In this document: one piece after another, positions 1-11,200 of the stretch | How positions within the stretch are numbered: position 1 is the stretch's first letter | How the letters are laid out: every line of letters begins with the position of its first letter | Assembly: GCA_003278855.1 (NCBI GenBank) | Contig: QCCU01000001.1 | Coordinates: 124,001 to 188,000 of the forward strand | Origin: Prochlorococcus sp. AG-347-M23 | GTDB lineage: Bacteria; Cyanobacteriota; Cyanobacteriia; PCC-6307; Cyanobiaceae | Reading direction: 5' to 3' | DNA: 64,000 nucleotides | Program-made: the position numbers and the translations under genes | Notes under the pieces: generated by a model | What the model was told of the DNA's origin: nothing | What the model saw: only the letters and a program-made list of their open reading frames with translations | Database searches by the model: none

Positions 1-606
1 ATGGATTTAATGGAGAAACTAAAGAGCGAACTATTGACCACTACATCACAAATTAACCTAGTAAAATGTGATCTGTCTAATCCTATAGAAATAGAACATT
101 GTGTTAAAGAAGCAATTGAGATGTATGGGTGCCCTTCAGTATTGATAAATAATGCGGGTTGCGCATTTAATAGCCCTTTAGCAGAAATGGAATTAGGTCA
201 ATGGGAACAAACTATTCAAATAAATCTGACAAGTGTTTTTCAGATTTGTAGTTCAATAATTCCTCAAATGAGAAAAAATGGTGGTTTAGTTATTAATGTT
301 AGTAGTCATGCCTCTTATAATGCATTCCCCCAATGGGGAGCTTATTGTGTTTCAAAATCTGCATTAGCTATGTTTACTAAATGCTTGAGGGAGGAGGAGA
401 GATCTAATTCAATAAGAGCTTGCACAATAACTCTTGGTTCAGTCAATACTCCTCTTTGGGACTCCGAATCAATCAATTCTGATTTTGATAGAACTTCCAT
501 GCTCTCCTCAAAAGAGGTATCAGAAACTATTCTCTACATGGCTAATAAACCTCAATCACAATTGATCGAAGACTTGACTTTAATGCCTTCTGGCGGAGCC
601 TTTTAA
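1..606 (+). CDS. SDR-family short-chain dehydrogenase/reductase (5' truncated by window)
   Basis: This is a classical short-chain dehydrogenase: an NNAG motif near residue 50, and the catalytic Y-x3-K (YCVSK) near residue 115 preceded by the active-site serine in VNVSS. The N-terminal Rossmann glycine motif (TGxxxGIG) that binds NAD(P)H is missing. The 201 readable residues are about 40 short of the usual 240, so the true start almost certainly lies upstream of base 1 and the ATG at base 1 is internal. The substrate cannot be read from the sequence. It ends 153 bases before folE on the same strand. Confidence 0.85.
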   Translation: MDLMEKLKSELLTTTSQINLVKCDLSNPIEIEHCVKEAIEMYGCPSVLINNAGCAFNSPLAEMELGQWEQTIQINLTSVFQICSSIIPQMRKNGGLVINVSSHASYNAFPQWGAYCVSKSALAMFTKCLREEERSNSIRACTITLGSVNTPLWDSESINSDFDRTSMLSSKEVSETILYMANKPQSQLIEDLTLMPSGGAF

Positions 607-759
607 ACAATTTCTTTATCTGATTTATCTTAAAACAGTGATTTTTTTTAGTATTATCAGAACCCGATTAAACAAGAGAATGTGATATAGTATATTAGCA
701 ATTAAGCTTTTGGAAGATACAGTTAATTAAGTTGCATACAATTTTCTGTTTAGAATTTT

Positions 760-1500
760 ATGACCTCTACATTACCCAACGATAATATTAGAAACTTTGA
801 CGACCAGATTACTAATAAACTAATTTCTGAAATTATAAGAGACAGAATTAAGAATTCTGGTACAAGATTTAGTGCAAACGATAATATTTCTGATTTTATA
901 AATCCTGGTGAATTAAAAATTTTAGAAAAAGAAGTAGCCTCAAGAGTTAAAGACCTACTAAAGTCCCTCGTAATTGATGTTGAGAATGATCATAATACTC
1001 AAGAAACTGCTGAGAGAGTTTCAAAAATGTATCTAAACGAAGTTTTTAAAGGCAGATATCATGAACAACCTAAAGTTACAAGTTTTCCTAATGACAAGAA
1101 TCTTGATGAAATTTATACAGTTGGTCCAATTTCGGTCAGATCTTCATGTTCACATCACTTAGTACCAATTCTAGGAGAGTGTTGGATAGGTATTAAACCT
1201 GGAAACAAAGTCATAGGACTTTCAAAATTTGCAAGAGTTGCTGATTGGGTTTTTTCAAGACCTCATATTCAGGAAGAAGCTGTAATGATCCTTGCAGATG
1301 AAATTGAAAAACTTTGCGAACCTAAAGGATTAGGCATTATTGTAAAGGCCCAACATTATTGTATGAAGTGGAGGGGAGTCAAAGAACCAAATACAAGCAT
1401 GATTAATTCTGTTGTGAGAGGCGATTTTAGACACGATTTAAGTTTAAAACAAGAATTTTTTGAGCTTGTAAAACAGCAGTCCGCTACTAATAATTACTAA
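760..1500 (+). CDS. folE: GTP cyclohydrolase I (FolE)
   Basis: Converts GTP to 7,8-dihydroneopterin triphosphate, the first step to folate and other pterins. The GTPCH-I core is clear: the CSHHLVP zinc/active-site motif near residue 130, the GLSKFARV helix that follows, and the second zinc cysteine in QHYCMKWRG near residue 205. The N-terminal 60 residues are a variable extension. At 246 residues it is slightly longer than E. coli FolE. Its stop overlaps the stop of the convergent trpF by a few bases. The downstream pterin enzyme folB is also in this window, at 52.8 kb, but unlinked. Confidence 0.96.
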   Translation: MTSTLPNDNIRNFDDQITNKLISEIIRDRIKNSGTRFSANDNISDFINPGELKILEKEVASRVKDLLKSLVIDVENDHNTQETAERVSKMYLNEVFKGRYHEQPKVTSFPNDKNLDEIYTVGPISVRSSCSHHLVPILGECWIGIKPGNKVIGLSKFARVADWVFSRPHIQEEAVMILADEIEKLCEPKGLGIIVKAQHYCMKWRGVKEPNTSMINSVVRGDFRHDLSLKQEFFELVKQQSATNNY

Positions 1501-2168
1501 AAACTTTTTAACAACTTAATAAGATCCTCTGTTTTTTTTAAATCTTTTAAACCTGGAGATATTTCAATACTACTTGAAATATCTAGTCCATCTGGTTTGA
1601 AGTCAGTAAGGATTTTATCAATCCATTCAATTGATATTCCACCTGCCAAAAACCATGGTTTTCTAAATTGCAAATTCTTTAAATAAATAGAATTTATTTT
1701 TTTCCCTGAACCTCCATAAGTTTCTTTATTCCAAGAATCAAGTAGTATCGCATCTACAAAATCTTCAAAAGGTTTTATTTTTTCAATGTCCTTTTCCGTT
1801 TTTATTCTGAAAGCCTTCCATAGGCCTATATAGGGAATTTTTTTCCTTATTTCTTTGCAATAATCAATATCTTCATCTCCATGTAATTGAATGATAGTTT
1901 CACTTGGGTTGCCTAAGAAGTTTTTGATAATTAAATCTATAGGACAATTTTGCACAACAGTAACTCTATCGATTTTTGGATAAAAACTTTCTAGGGTTTT
2001 AAATATTTTTTTCTTTATTTCAGCTGAGACATGCCTTGGCGACTCTTCAACCGAAATAATGCCAATAGCATTCGCTCCTAATTTAGCGACTTGAAGGGCT
2101 TGTTCTTCAGAAGTTAGTCCACAAATTTTAACTAAAGGATTAGTCTTGGGCATATCATTATCCTGCAT
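1497..2168 (-). CDS. trpF: Phosphoribosylanthranilate isomerase (TrpF)
   Basis: Catalyses the Amadori rearrangement of N-(5-phosphoribosyl)anthranilate in tryptophan synthesis. It is a (beta/alpha)8 barrel with the N-terminal VKICGLTS motif holding the catalytic Cys, IQLHGDED in the middle, the catalytic Asp in AILLDSW, and the phosphate-binding WFLAGGIS followed by GLDISSSIE. The 223-residue length is normal. The first methionine is used here, but the Met five codons later is also possible because homology begins only at PLVKICG. It stands alone; trpA is about 30 kb away, so trp genes are dispersed. Confidence 0.95.
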   Translation of the reverse strand: MQDNDMPKTNPLVKICGLTSEEQALQVAKLGANAIGIISVEESPRHVSAEIKKKIFKTLESFYPKIDRVTVVQNCPIDLIIKNFLGNPSETIIQLHGDEDIDYCKEIRKKIPYIGLWKAFRIKTEKDIEKIKPFEDFVDAILLDSWNKETYGGSGKKINSIYLKNLQFRKPWFLAGGISIEWIDKILTDFKPDGLDISSSIEISPGLKDLKKTEDLIKLLKSF

Positions 2169-2209
2169 GTAAGATTAATATTATTGCTAAACTATAGCGG
2201 AGATTATTT

Positions 2210-3433
2210 TTGAGAAGTTGGCAAATCTTTAAAATATGGGGAATTCCCTTTAAAGTTCATCCCTATTGGTTTGTTATTCTCTTTTTATTCTCATGGAGTA
2301 TAAGTAATCAGGTCAATTTATCTTCTGGCGATATCTACAATAATAAAGAAGCTTGGATTATAGGGTTTTTAACTTCTTTTTTCTTATTATCTTCAATTAT
2401 TTTTCACGAGGTTTTTCATACTTTTGTTTCACTTAATCAGGGTGTAAAAATAAAAAAAATTACTTTTTATTTTTTAGGAGCAATTTTACAAATAGATAAG
2501 TATTGTCACACTGCTTTAGGTAATATAAAAATTGCAATTGTAAGACCTCTTTTATGTTTCGCTACAGCATCTATCTTAATTTTAATTAGTAATAACAGTC
2601 CATCTCAGGAACAAATAGCAGTTAATGTAATCTCAAGAGTAGGTATATTTAATTTATTCTTAGGCTTCTTAAATTTGATTCCAATTGGTTCTTTAGATGG
2701 AGGGAATTTATTAAAAAGTATTATTTGGTATTTCTCAGGGAGTAAAAATAAAGGAAGAAATTTCCTTAATAAAGTAAATTTATTATTATCTTTTTTTGTT
2801 TTATTTTTTGGGATAATTTGTTTATTTAGATTTAACTTTTACTTTGGTTTTATTCTTTCTTTTTTGGGCTTGTTTGGAATTAATTCTTCAAAATCTGAAA
2901 GTCAATTTTTTAAAATTGAAAACATACTTAAATTTAGTAAAGTTTCTGAGATCAAATTAAAACCTTTGAGAAAAATTGAATACGATTCAAATTTCTCAGA
3001 ATTTAATAAGTTAATAAAAAATAAGAAGGACGCATCGGATAAATATTTTTTTGTTACGAATAATGGTAGATGGAACGGTTATGTTGATGAGAATATCTTA
3101 AAAACTGTTTCCTTAAAAAAATGGGAGCAGAACTTTATTGGAGATTTTAAGAAACCAATCGATAGTTTTGAAAGTGTATCTTATAACGATAAATTATGGA
3201 GAACTATAGAAATACTTGAAGAAACAAATGAAGGTTTTTTATTGGTTCTAAATGCTGCAAATATCCCTTTGGGGATAATTGATAGGTCAAAAATTGGAAA
3301 CTTTGTCTTGAATAAATTAGGTTTTAATTTGCCTTCAGATATTGTTAACAAATTAAACTTTAAAAATAATTATCCGTTAGGAATTGAATTGCCAAGAATA
3401 ATTAATTCAATGAAGCAGAAAGGAGATCTTTAA
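2210..3433 (+). CDS. Membrane zinc metalloprotease, site-2 protease (M50) family
   Basis: A polytopic membrane protein with the M50 zinc motif HEVFH near residue 67 and the second metal-ligand motif LIPIGSLDGGN near residue 165. This matches intramembrane site-2-type proteases that cleave membrane-anchored regulators. Hydrophobic segments occur at about residues 15-30, 50-65, 105-125, 145-160 and 185-220. The C-terminal 180 residues are soluble and in homologues often form CBS domains; here they are divergent. It starts at TTG and is divergent from trpF with a 41-base gap. The substrate is unknown. Confidence 0.85.
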   Translation: MRSWQIFKIWGIPFKVHPYWFVILFLFSWSISNQVNLSSGDIYNNKEAWIIGFLTSFFLLSSIIFHEVFHTFVSLNQGVKIKKITFYFLGAILQIDKYCHTALGNIKIAIVRPLLCFATASILILISNNSPSQEQIAVNVISRVGIFNLFLGFLNLIPIGSLDGGNLLKSIIWYFSGSKNKGRNFLNKVNLLLSFFVLFFGIICLFRFNFYFGFILSFLGLFGINSSKSESQFFKIENILKFSKVSEIKLKPLRKIEYDSNFSEFNKLIKNKKDASDKYFFVTNNGRWNGYVDENILKTVSLKKWEQNFIGDFKKPIDSFESVSYNDKLWRTIEILEETNEGFLLVLNAANIPLGIIDRSKIGNFVLNKLGFNLPSDIVNKLNFKNNYPLGIELPRIINSMKQKGDL

Positions 3434-3455
3434 AAAATCTTGCCATTAAAAATTT

Positions 3456-4184
3456 TTATTTTTTATTATTTATGGCAATTTTTTTGAAATTTATATTTGA
3501 TTTATTTTTCAGGAATGAATTTCTCAAATGTTGAATTATTTCATCATTTGTTAGTTTTAAATTTATTTTTGGTGGAGCTTCTTCTTTGAATAATTTGAAC
3601 CACAAATCTCTTGAGGGATTTGTTTGAATTTCTCCATGTTGAAGGAATGCACCTTTTTTACGAAATTGAGCACTACCTATTCTCTTAAACCCATCCTGAT
3701 CAACTAAATCGGAAATTAATGAAGTCCCAAAACAATTCGTATTAATACTTGATTTTCGTAAATTACCATATTGTAAGTTTAGACCTAATTCTCCAAAACT
3801 TTTAATTAACCAATTATTAACCATTTCATAACTTAAGACTTTATAGTAAGTTTTTTTAAATGTTAATGCATATGTTATGCCTCCTGAATGTAGAACAGCT
3901 CCCCCTCCAGAGGGACGTCTAACAATATTAATTTCCCCATTTGATAATAAATTCTTCCAATGAAGAGGAATCTCCTTTTGGTGAAAGCCAATTGATAGCC
4001 AATCCCCAGTCCAATAGTAGAACCTCAATGTGAGAATTATTTCGGGATTCGAAATTGTCTGATCTAAAGAATTTAAATCTAAAGCCATTTGATCAAATCC
4101 AGGTAAATTATTTGTTGAAAAAATTAAAGCCTGATTTTCAATTCCCAAAATTAACTTTGTAGGTTTATATATGATAATTTTCAA
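3456..4184 (-). CDS. Lipoate-protein ligase A family protein
   Basis: Belongs to the LplA/BirA biotin/lipoate transferase fold. The [19 protein letters not shown] stretch near residue 90 is the lipoyl-binding signature. The [18 protein letters not shown] stretch near residue 165 keeps the Lys that holds lipoyl-AMP, three residues before the Gly. It probably loads lipoate or octanoate on dehydrogenase E2 subunits or glycine cleavage H protein. Homology starts only around residue 30 (FDQMALD), so the first residues may be over-annotated. Whether it is a scavenging ligase or an octanoyl transferase (LipM-like) cannot be decided here. Confidence 0.85.
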   Translation of the reverse strand: MKIIIYKPTKLILGIENQALIFSTNNLPGFDQMALDLNSLDQTISNPEIILTLRFYYWTGDWLSIGFHQKEIPLHWKNLLSNGEINIVRRPSGGGAVLHSGGITYALTFKKTYYKVLSYEMVNNWLIKSFGELGLNLQYGNLRKSSINTNCFGTSLISDLVDQDGFKRIGSAQFRKKGAFLQHGEIQTNPSRDLWFKLFKEEAPPKINLKLTNDEIIQHLRNSFLKNKSNINFKKIAINNKK

Positions 4185-4285
4185 TAAATTTTTTCTTTCA
4201 ATTTGTTAATTACGTAACATCATTTTGTAATAGTGTTTCAAATCTTCTCTTTTCGGTGGAGAATATAGAAAATAATTTTTTTACC

Positions 4286-4390
4286 ATGGAGCCAACTCAA
4301 ACAATAAATCTTATTGCATTAAGCCTAATAGTTGTTATGCATGCAGGGGTTTTAGCATTAAGACTAGGAATTAGTTTAGGTAGGAACTAA
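4286..4390 (+). CDS. psaM: Photosystem I reaction centre subunit XII (PsaM)
   Basis: A 34-codon gene. It starts [14 protein letters not shown] and ends LGISLGRN, with one transmembrane helix through the middle, which matches PsaM, a small PSI subunit that helps trimer formation. It lies between the lipoate ligase (divergent) and a small membrane protein gene, close to por, in a photosynthesis cluster. The length and both termini fit the family exactly. Confidence 0.95.
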   Translation: MEPTQTINLIALSLIVVMHAGVLALRLGISLGRN

Positions 4391-4475
4391 AGTCTATTAG
4401 AAAATTTAAAATTTATAAGGTAATAATAATGTAAGACTGAATTGATTTATTCAGTAAAAATATCAGGTACTTAAT

Positions 4476-4823
4476 TTGTCAAAATCTTTTTATAAAAATA
4501 GTATTTTCATCAAAAAATATTTTGGACCTGTATTTCTAAAAAGACAACAGAAACAGGATAATTTTGTATCATTGATTTTTTTAATTATAAAAATTAGCTT
4601 TTCCCTTTTAGCAATAATAAGCCTGATTAAGCTTGGCTATAGTTCTAAAGTAAGGTTGACCAGATTAAGGGAAATTGAGGAATCATTTTTGTACGAAAAA
4701 TATAGATTTAATCTTTTAACAGATAAGTTTGATGATTTATTTTCTTCTGAAGGTGAGCAAAGATTTATGAAGGATCAGGATCAAATAATTTCTAGGGACA
4801 TTATCAGAGTAATATGGCGTTGA
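4476..4823 (+). CDS. Small single-span membrane protein, picocyanobacterial hypothetical
   Basis: 115 residues from a TTG start. A basic N-terminus is followed by one hydrophobic segment (about residues 28-52), then a charged, probably coiled-coil stretch (about 55-95) and a C-terminus ending IIRVIWR. This short inside / one span / coiled-coil layout resembles FtsB/FtsL-type divisome proteins, but I see no decisive motif and do not assign that role. It follows psaM by 85 bases and precedes por by 48 bases, with a hairpin in the gap. Confidence 0.7.
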   Translation: MSKSFYKNSIFIKKYFGPVFLKRQQKQDNFVSLIFLIIKISFSLLAIISLIKLGYSSKVRLTRLREIEESFLYEKYRFNLLTDKFDDLFSSEGEQRFMKDQDQIISRDIIRVIWR

Positions 4824-4825
4824 TA

Positions 4826-4846
4826 AGGATGAGCTTGAATCATCCT
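4826..4846 (+). terminator. Hairpin between small membrane gene and por
   Basis: A perfect 7-bp inverted repeat (AGGATGA / TCATCCT) with a 7-base loop, followed by a T-rich stretch. It starts three bases after the stop of the upstream gene and lies 25 bases before the por start. It can be a Rho-independent terminator for the upstream gene or part of the por leader. Confidence 0.5.
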
Positions 4847-4871
4847 ACTTTTCATTTTTCAATTAACTTTT

Positions 4872-5882
4872 TTGCTAGTGAGTAAGAACATTAAGGGTTT
4901 AGTCCTTATAACAGGAACAACTTCAGGAGTTGGATTAAATACTCTAAAACCTCTTTTAAGATTTGGATGGGAGGTTATAGCAGTTAATCGATCAAATAAA
5001 AGAGCTATAAAAATAGCTGAGGAATTATTGACAAAAGAGGAAGTTGAAAATGTTCACTTTATAGAAATAGATCTTTCTAACTTGAATGATGTGAGAAAAG
5101 GTTGCGATGAAATATTAGAAAGATTTAAGAAGCCAATAAATTCTCTTATTTGTAATGCAGCAATTTATAAGCCGAGGCTAAAGAGACCTGAAAGGTCTGC
5201 TCAGGGGTTTGAAAACTCCATGGCAGTAAATCATTTTGGGCATTTTCTTATGATAAACCTACTTATAAAAAATATTTTATCTTCTGAAAGAGAAATTGTT
5301 TTAAATGGCAAATCAAGTGTATTCAAGCCAAGAATTACAGTATTAGGGACAGTTACGGCTAATTATTCAGAACTTGGAGGAAGGATTCCCATTCCTGCCC
5401 CGGCTGATTTGGGAGATTTATCTGGATTCAAAAATGGTTTTTTATCTCCAATAAGTATGGCGAATGGAAAGAAATTTAAACCTGGTAAGGCTTATAAGGA
5501 TAGTAAACTTTGCAATATGGTGACTGTTCAGGAATTATCAAAAAGATATTCTGCAGAGAAGATTATTGTAAATTCTCTATATCCTGGATGTGTTGCTGAT
5601 ACAAAACTTTTTAGAGACACACCTTGGTTATTTAGATTCCTTTTCCCGATATTTCAAAAATTCATAACAAAAGGATATGTTTCACAAAGACTGGCAGGAG
5701 AGAGAGTCGCTCAAGTGGCAACTTATAAAGAATTTGCTAAACCATCAGTCCATTGGAGCTGGGGAAATCGTCAGAAAACTGGTAGAAAAGCTTTTTCTCA
5801 AAAGTTGTCAAAAAGAATAATTGATACGAAGACCTCTCAACAAACATATGATTTAACAAGCCAATTGGTTGGATTAGATTAA
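4872..5882 (+). CDS. por: Light-dependent protochlorophyllide oxidoreductase (POR)
   Basis: Reduces ring D of protochlorophyllide to chlorophyllide using NADPH and light. It is an SDR-superfamily enzyme: the TGTTSGVG nucleotide-binding motif near residue 15, the NAA motif near residue 95, and the YKDSK catalytic Tyr-Lys pair near residue 208. The POR-specific Cys-containing loops and a C-terminal stretch with WSWGNRQ are present. The length of 336 matches cyanobacterial POR. A TTG start is used because it precedes the conserved N-terminus directly. It converges on chlL, part of the other enzyme for the same reaction, with only 6 bases between the stops. Confidence 0.97.
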   Translation: MLVSKNIKGLVLITGTTSGVGLNTLKPLLRFGWEVIAVNRSNKRAIKIAEELLTKEEVENVHFIEIDLSNLNDVRKGCDEILERFKKPINSLICNAAIYKPRLKRPERSAQGFENSMAVNHFGHFLMINLLIKNILSSEREIVLNGKSSVFKPRITVLGTVTANYSELGGRIPIPAPADLGDLSGFKNGFLSPISMANGKKFKPGKAYKDSKLCNMVTVQELSKRYSAEKIIVNSLYPGCVADTKLFRDTPWLFRFLFPIFQKFITKGYVSQRLAGERVAQVATYKEFAKPSVHWSWGNRQKTGRKAFSQKLSKRIIDTKTSQQTYDLTSQLVGLD

Positions 5883-5888
5883 TTAAGA

Positions 5889-6776
<888 letters not shown>

Positions 6777-6965
6777 TTAAAGCTTAAAACACATTATTAT
6801 TTATATTCTTGCAGCGCAAATACACATGAAATATGTTTCTAAACAAATATGTATTTAATTGTATTAAAAGTGTGAAATATGTTCTTATAACTGAATTTTT
6901 AGCATTAAATCTATTAGATTATGAGTGAAAATACTCATGACTTAATTATATTTTATTAGTAAAAA
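6777..6965 (-). promoter_or_regulatory. chlB-chlL spacer, probable chlL promoter region with direct repeats
   Basis: This AT-rich gap separates chlB from chlL. An 11-base direct repeat, TGAAATATGTT, occurs at 6827-6837 and 6873-6883, 46 bases apart start to start. A short inverted repeat (ATGAGT / ACTCAT) lies near 6920-6937. No strong terminator with a T-run is visible after chlB. The repeats could be binding sites controlling chlL; that is inference. Confidence 0.35.
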
Positions 6966-8537
6966 TTAACTGAAATATGCTTTAGCGTCGTAAAGAGTTT
7001 CATCGCTTATCTCTGGAATTCCTCTCAAGATTGCGTATTTTTCAGTATTTGTTTTAACTTTACCTCTTACAAAAAATGGAACCTTTGTTAATTCAGCTCT
7101 ACCAGATTCAGTCCAAATAATTCCTTCCTTACAATTTTTTTCTTTTTTCTCATCAGAATTTAAAATGTTATTTGTGTTTGTCGCTGTATGTCCTAAATGG
7201 CTTTGATGACCATCAACAAACTCAAAGTCATGTTTGAACATATCAATGAGATGCTCTTCTAAGCCCATCATTAGGGGATGTACCCAGTCATCAAAAATCA
7301 CATTTGCTCCTTCCCATCCCATTTGAGGGCTATATCTTGCAGGAACATCTTGAACATGCATTGGAGTACTAATTACTGAGCATGGAATGCCAAGTCTTTT
7401 TGCACTATGCCTTTCCATTTGGGTCCCTAAAACTAGTTCAGGGGAGGCCTTTTTCATGGCATCTTCCACCTCTAGATAATTGTTAGTTATCAGAGCTTCT
7501 ACATTAAGATCTTTTGCAGTAGCTCTTACTTGCCTGGCCATCTCCCTGCTGTATGTTCCAAGACCCACTACTTCAAAACCCAATTCTTCCTTAGCAATTT
7601 TGGCTGCTGCAATTGCATGTGTTCCATCACCAAAAATAAAAACTCTTTTACCAGTTAGATAATTAGAGTCAACTGATTTTGAGTACCAAGGAAGTTTTGA
7701 TTTATTTTCTAATTCTTCTTTATTCGTTAAAGGAAGATCTAATTTCTCATGAACTTCATTTATAAATTCAATTGTATTTTTTATTCCAATAGGAATAGTA
7801 TTCGTATATTCCATTCCAAAGTTCCGTTTAAGCCACTCACATGAAGCTTCAGCAATTTCTTGATAAAGACAGATATTAATTTCAGCATCAATTAGTCTTT
7901 CAATATCATCAGGACTAGCACCTAATGGAGCAACTACGTTTGTATCTATACCTTGTTCCGAAAGGATGCGTTGGATTTCGATTACATCATCTCTGCATCT
8001 AAATCCTAGTAATGAAGGGCCAAGTATATTAACTTTTGGTCTCCTACCTAATTCCCTCCACCTAAGGGGATTTATTTTGTCTGAAGAACTTACTTTTTCT
8101 TTTAAAAGGGTTCTTGTTAGTTGATAAAAGGTTTCTGAGGCCCCCCAATTTTCTTTCTTGCTATAAGCAGGTAATTCAAGATTAACAATCGGCATATCAA
8201 ACCCCATCCCTTTTGCAAGTGCTCCAGGTTGGTCTTGGATAAGTTCTGCTGTACAACTTTCTCCGACTAAAAGAGTTTTGGGTTTGAATCGTTCAACCGC
8301 TTCCTTAATATTTTTCTTCACTAATTCTGCTGTATCGCCTCCAAGGTCTCTAGCCTGAAAAGTTGTATAAGTTACTGGAGGCCTTTGCCCCCTCCTCTCG
8401 ATCATGGTAAAGAGAAGATCTGCATATGTATCTCCTTGGGGGGCATGAAGCACATAATGAATGTCTTTCATTGACGAGGCAATTCTCATAGCACCAACAT
8501 GTGGTGGTCCTTCATACGTCCAAAGAGTTAATTCCAT
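6966..8537 (-). CDS. chlB: Light-independent protochlorophyllide reductase subunit B (ChlB)
   Basis: One half of the catalytic NB protein of DPOR, which lets the cell make chlorophyllide in the dark. Asp36 (QGDTYAD) matches the unusual aspartate ligand of the NB [4Fe-4S] cluster known from DPOR structures. The oxidoreductase domain contains [15 protein letters not shown] near residue 92. The C-terminal ~60 residues form the small ChlB-specific domain seen in the family. Length 523 is normal. It starts 5 bases after the chlN stop, so the two are certainly cotranscribed. Confidence 0.98.
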   Translation of the reverse strand: MELTLWTYEGPPHVGAMRIASSMKDIHYVLHAPQGDTYADLLFTMIERRGQRPPVTYTTFQARDLGGDTAELVKKNIKEAVERFKPKTLLVGESCTAELIQDQPGALAKGMGFDMPIVNLELPAYSKKENWGASETFYQLTRTLLKEKVSSSDKINPLRWRELGRRPKVNILGPSLLGFRCRDDVIEIQRILSEQGIDTNVVAPLGASPDDIERLIDAEINICLYQEIAEASCEWLKRNFGMEYTNTIPIGIKNTIEFINEVHEKLDLPLTNKEELENKSKLPWYSKSVDSNYLTGKRVFIFGDGTHAIAAAKIAKEELGFEVVGLGTYSREMARQVRATAKDLNVEALITNNYLEVEDAMKKASPELVLGTQMERHSAKRLGIPCSVISTPMHVQDVPARYSPQMGWEGANVIFDDWVHPLMMGLEEHLIDMFKHDFEFVDGHQSHLGHTATNTNNILNSDEKKEKNCKEGIIWTESGRAELTKVPFFVRGKVKTNTEKYAILRGIPEISDETLYDAKAYFS

Positions 8538-8542
8538 AGTTT

Positions 8543-9808
<1,266 letters not shown>

Positions 9809-9956
9809 TCAAGAGCTTATATTTCAAGCTTGCATAAACTTTTTAATTTAAGAAAGTAATTAATAAGTTCTCTTACAAAATGAACACATTTAAAAAACTT
9901 ATATGAATGTTTAAATACTTAAATGGGAATTATGAAAAAAACTTTTTGGGCGTATT

Positions 9957-10325
9957 TTAATTTCTGTAGAAGGAATTTCCTTGACTTGTTTTAGAGATTT
10001 TCCATACATTTCTAGCTATTTTCGTTGCTAATAATCCTGCTCTTTCTAACTTAGATTTTCCGGGCTTTGCTCCAATTAAAGCTGTCACTTCTGAAGTGGT
10101 TAAAGGAGCTCCAGTATTTATAGCTAATTGCGTTAACTCCAATCTATCTCTAAGGTTCTTAAGATTTACCTTCTCGATTTTATCTTCTTCTAACCAACTA
10201 AAAGATGGATCTTTCTGAGATAATTTTTGCATCAAGCTTAGGCTGACTAATCCAAGAGTTTGATCAGGAGTTAATTCTTTTTCAGTACCAGAAACATTTG
10301 GTTCTTTTTTTTGAGAAGTTCCCAT
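9957..10325 (-). CDS. Conserved hypothetical protein between DPOR and carboxysome genes
   Basis: 122 residues, soluble, with no signal or membrane segment. I do not recognise a family. The N-terminal 20 residues are polar and probably disordered. The rest is predicted helical, with a NLKNLRDRLELTQLAIN helix and then a TTSEVTALIGAKPG stretch, which looks like a small helix-turn-helix or winged fold. The last stretch (GLLATKIARNVWKISK) is basic. It is divergent from csoS1D with a shared 97-base gap, so a DNA-binding or carboxysome-linked role is possible but unproven. Confidence 0.75.
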   Translation of the reverse strand: MGTSQKKEPNVSGTEKELTPDQTLGLVSLSLMQKLSQKDPSFSWLEEDKIEKVNLKNLRDRLELTQLAINTGAPLTTSEVTALIGAKPGKSKLERAGLLATKIARNVWKISKTSQGNSFYRN

Positions 10326-10422
10326 AAATATGCATATCTTTTACTTGAAGTTATCGTTTTGTGGGAAGCATGCAAGTAAATTTAATGGAAAAAATGAACC
10401 ATTATCCGTTATAGTCGCGTGA
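10326..10422. promoter_or_regulatory. Divergent promoter region for csoS1D and the upstream hypothetical
   Basis: Both flanking genes start here and point away. A TATAG-like -10 candidate lies in GTTATAG, just before the csoS1D ATG at about 10407-10415, which would leave a very short leader. No dyad symmetry stands out. Confidence 0.3.
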
Positions 10423-11193
10423 ATGGAACCAACTTCTAGTTTAAACAGAGGGGAACGAAAGAAAGGGAGTTCTCTTGTCACAGGATCTGAGGTGCAATCT
10501 CAGGCTAGTGGTGCAAGCTGTTTTATTACAACTGACTCAGAAAAGTCTTTGGTATCCAGACAAGCAAGTCAAGTAGAACAAATTGAGTTAAGAACATATG
10601 TTTTTTTAGATTCTCTTCAGCCTCAATTGGCGGCATATATGGGAACTGTTAGTAGAGGTTTTTTACCAATCCCTGGAGATTCATGCCTATGGATGGAAGT
10701 TTCACCTGGGATGGCCGTGCATAGAGTCACTGATATTGCCTTAAAGGCTAGTAATGTAAGGCTTGGACAGATGATCGTTGAAAGAGCATTTGGTTCTCTT
10801 GCTCTTTACCATAAAGATCAAAGTACTGTTTTGCATTCCGGGGATGTTGTTCTAGATGCTATTGGTAGTGAAGTTAGAAAAAGAACCAAACCTTCAACGA
10901 GTTGGACAGAAGTTATTCGAGCAATTACTCCAGATCATGCTGTTTTAATTAATAGACAAAACAGAAGTGGATCAATGATTCAATCTGGAATGAGCATGTT
11001 TATATTAGAAACTGAACCAGCTGGGTATGTCTTAAAAGCAGCAAATGAAGCAGAAAAAGCATCAAATATAACTGTTGTTGATGTAAAGGCAGTTGGCGCT
11101 TTCGGTAGATTAACTCTCGCTGGGAAAGAAGGAGATGTAGAAGAAGCAGCGGCCGCTGCTATAAGAGCAATTGATGAAATTTCAAATTATTGA
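10423..11193 (+). CDS. csoS1D: Alpha-carboxysome shell protein CsoS1D (tandem BMC domain)
   Basis: A tandem bacterial-microcompartment protein that forms pseudohexamers with a large gated pore in the shell, thought to pass bigger metabolites such as RuBP and 3-PGA. Residues 1-50 are an unstructured tail. BMC domain 1 spans roughly 55-150 and domain 2 roughly 155-254. Glu120 and Arg121 (IVERAF) match the gating pair described for Prochlorococcus CsoS1D. Length 256 equals the published protein. It lies upstream of, and separate from, the csoS1-rbcL operon, with the pyrophosphatase gene between on the other strand. Confidence 0.95.
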   Translation: MEPTSSLNRGERKKGSSLVTGSEVQSQASGASCFITTDSEKSLVSRQASQVEQIELRTYVFLDSLQPQLAAYMGTVSRGFLPIPGDSCLWMEVSPGMAVHRVTDIALKASNVRLGQMIVERAFGSLALYHKDQSTVLHSGDVVLDAIGSEVRKRTKPSTSWTEVIRAITPDHAVLINRQNRSGSMIQSGMSMFILETEPAGYVLKAANEAEKASNITVVDVKAVGAFGRLTLAGKEGDVEEAAAAAIRAIDEISNY

Positions 11194-11200
11194 TAATTTT

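Noticed and set aside
9931..9956. Short ATG frame (MKKTFWAYF) downstream of the 9957 hypothetical gene
   Set aside because: It overlaps the end of the minus-strand gene, is under 25 codons and has no ribosome site or conservation clue.
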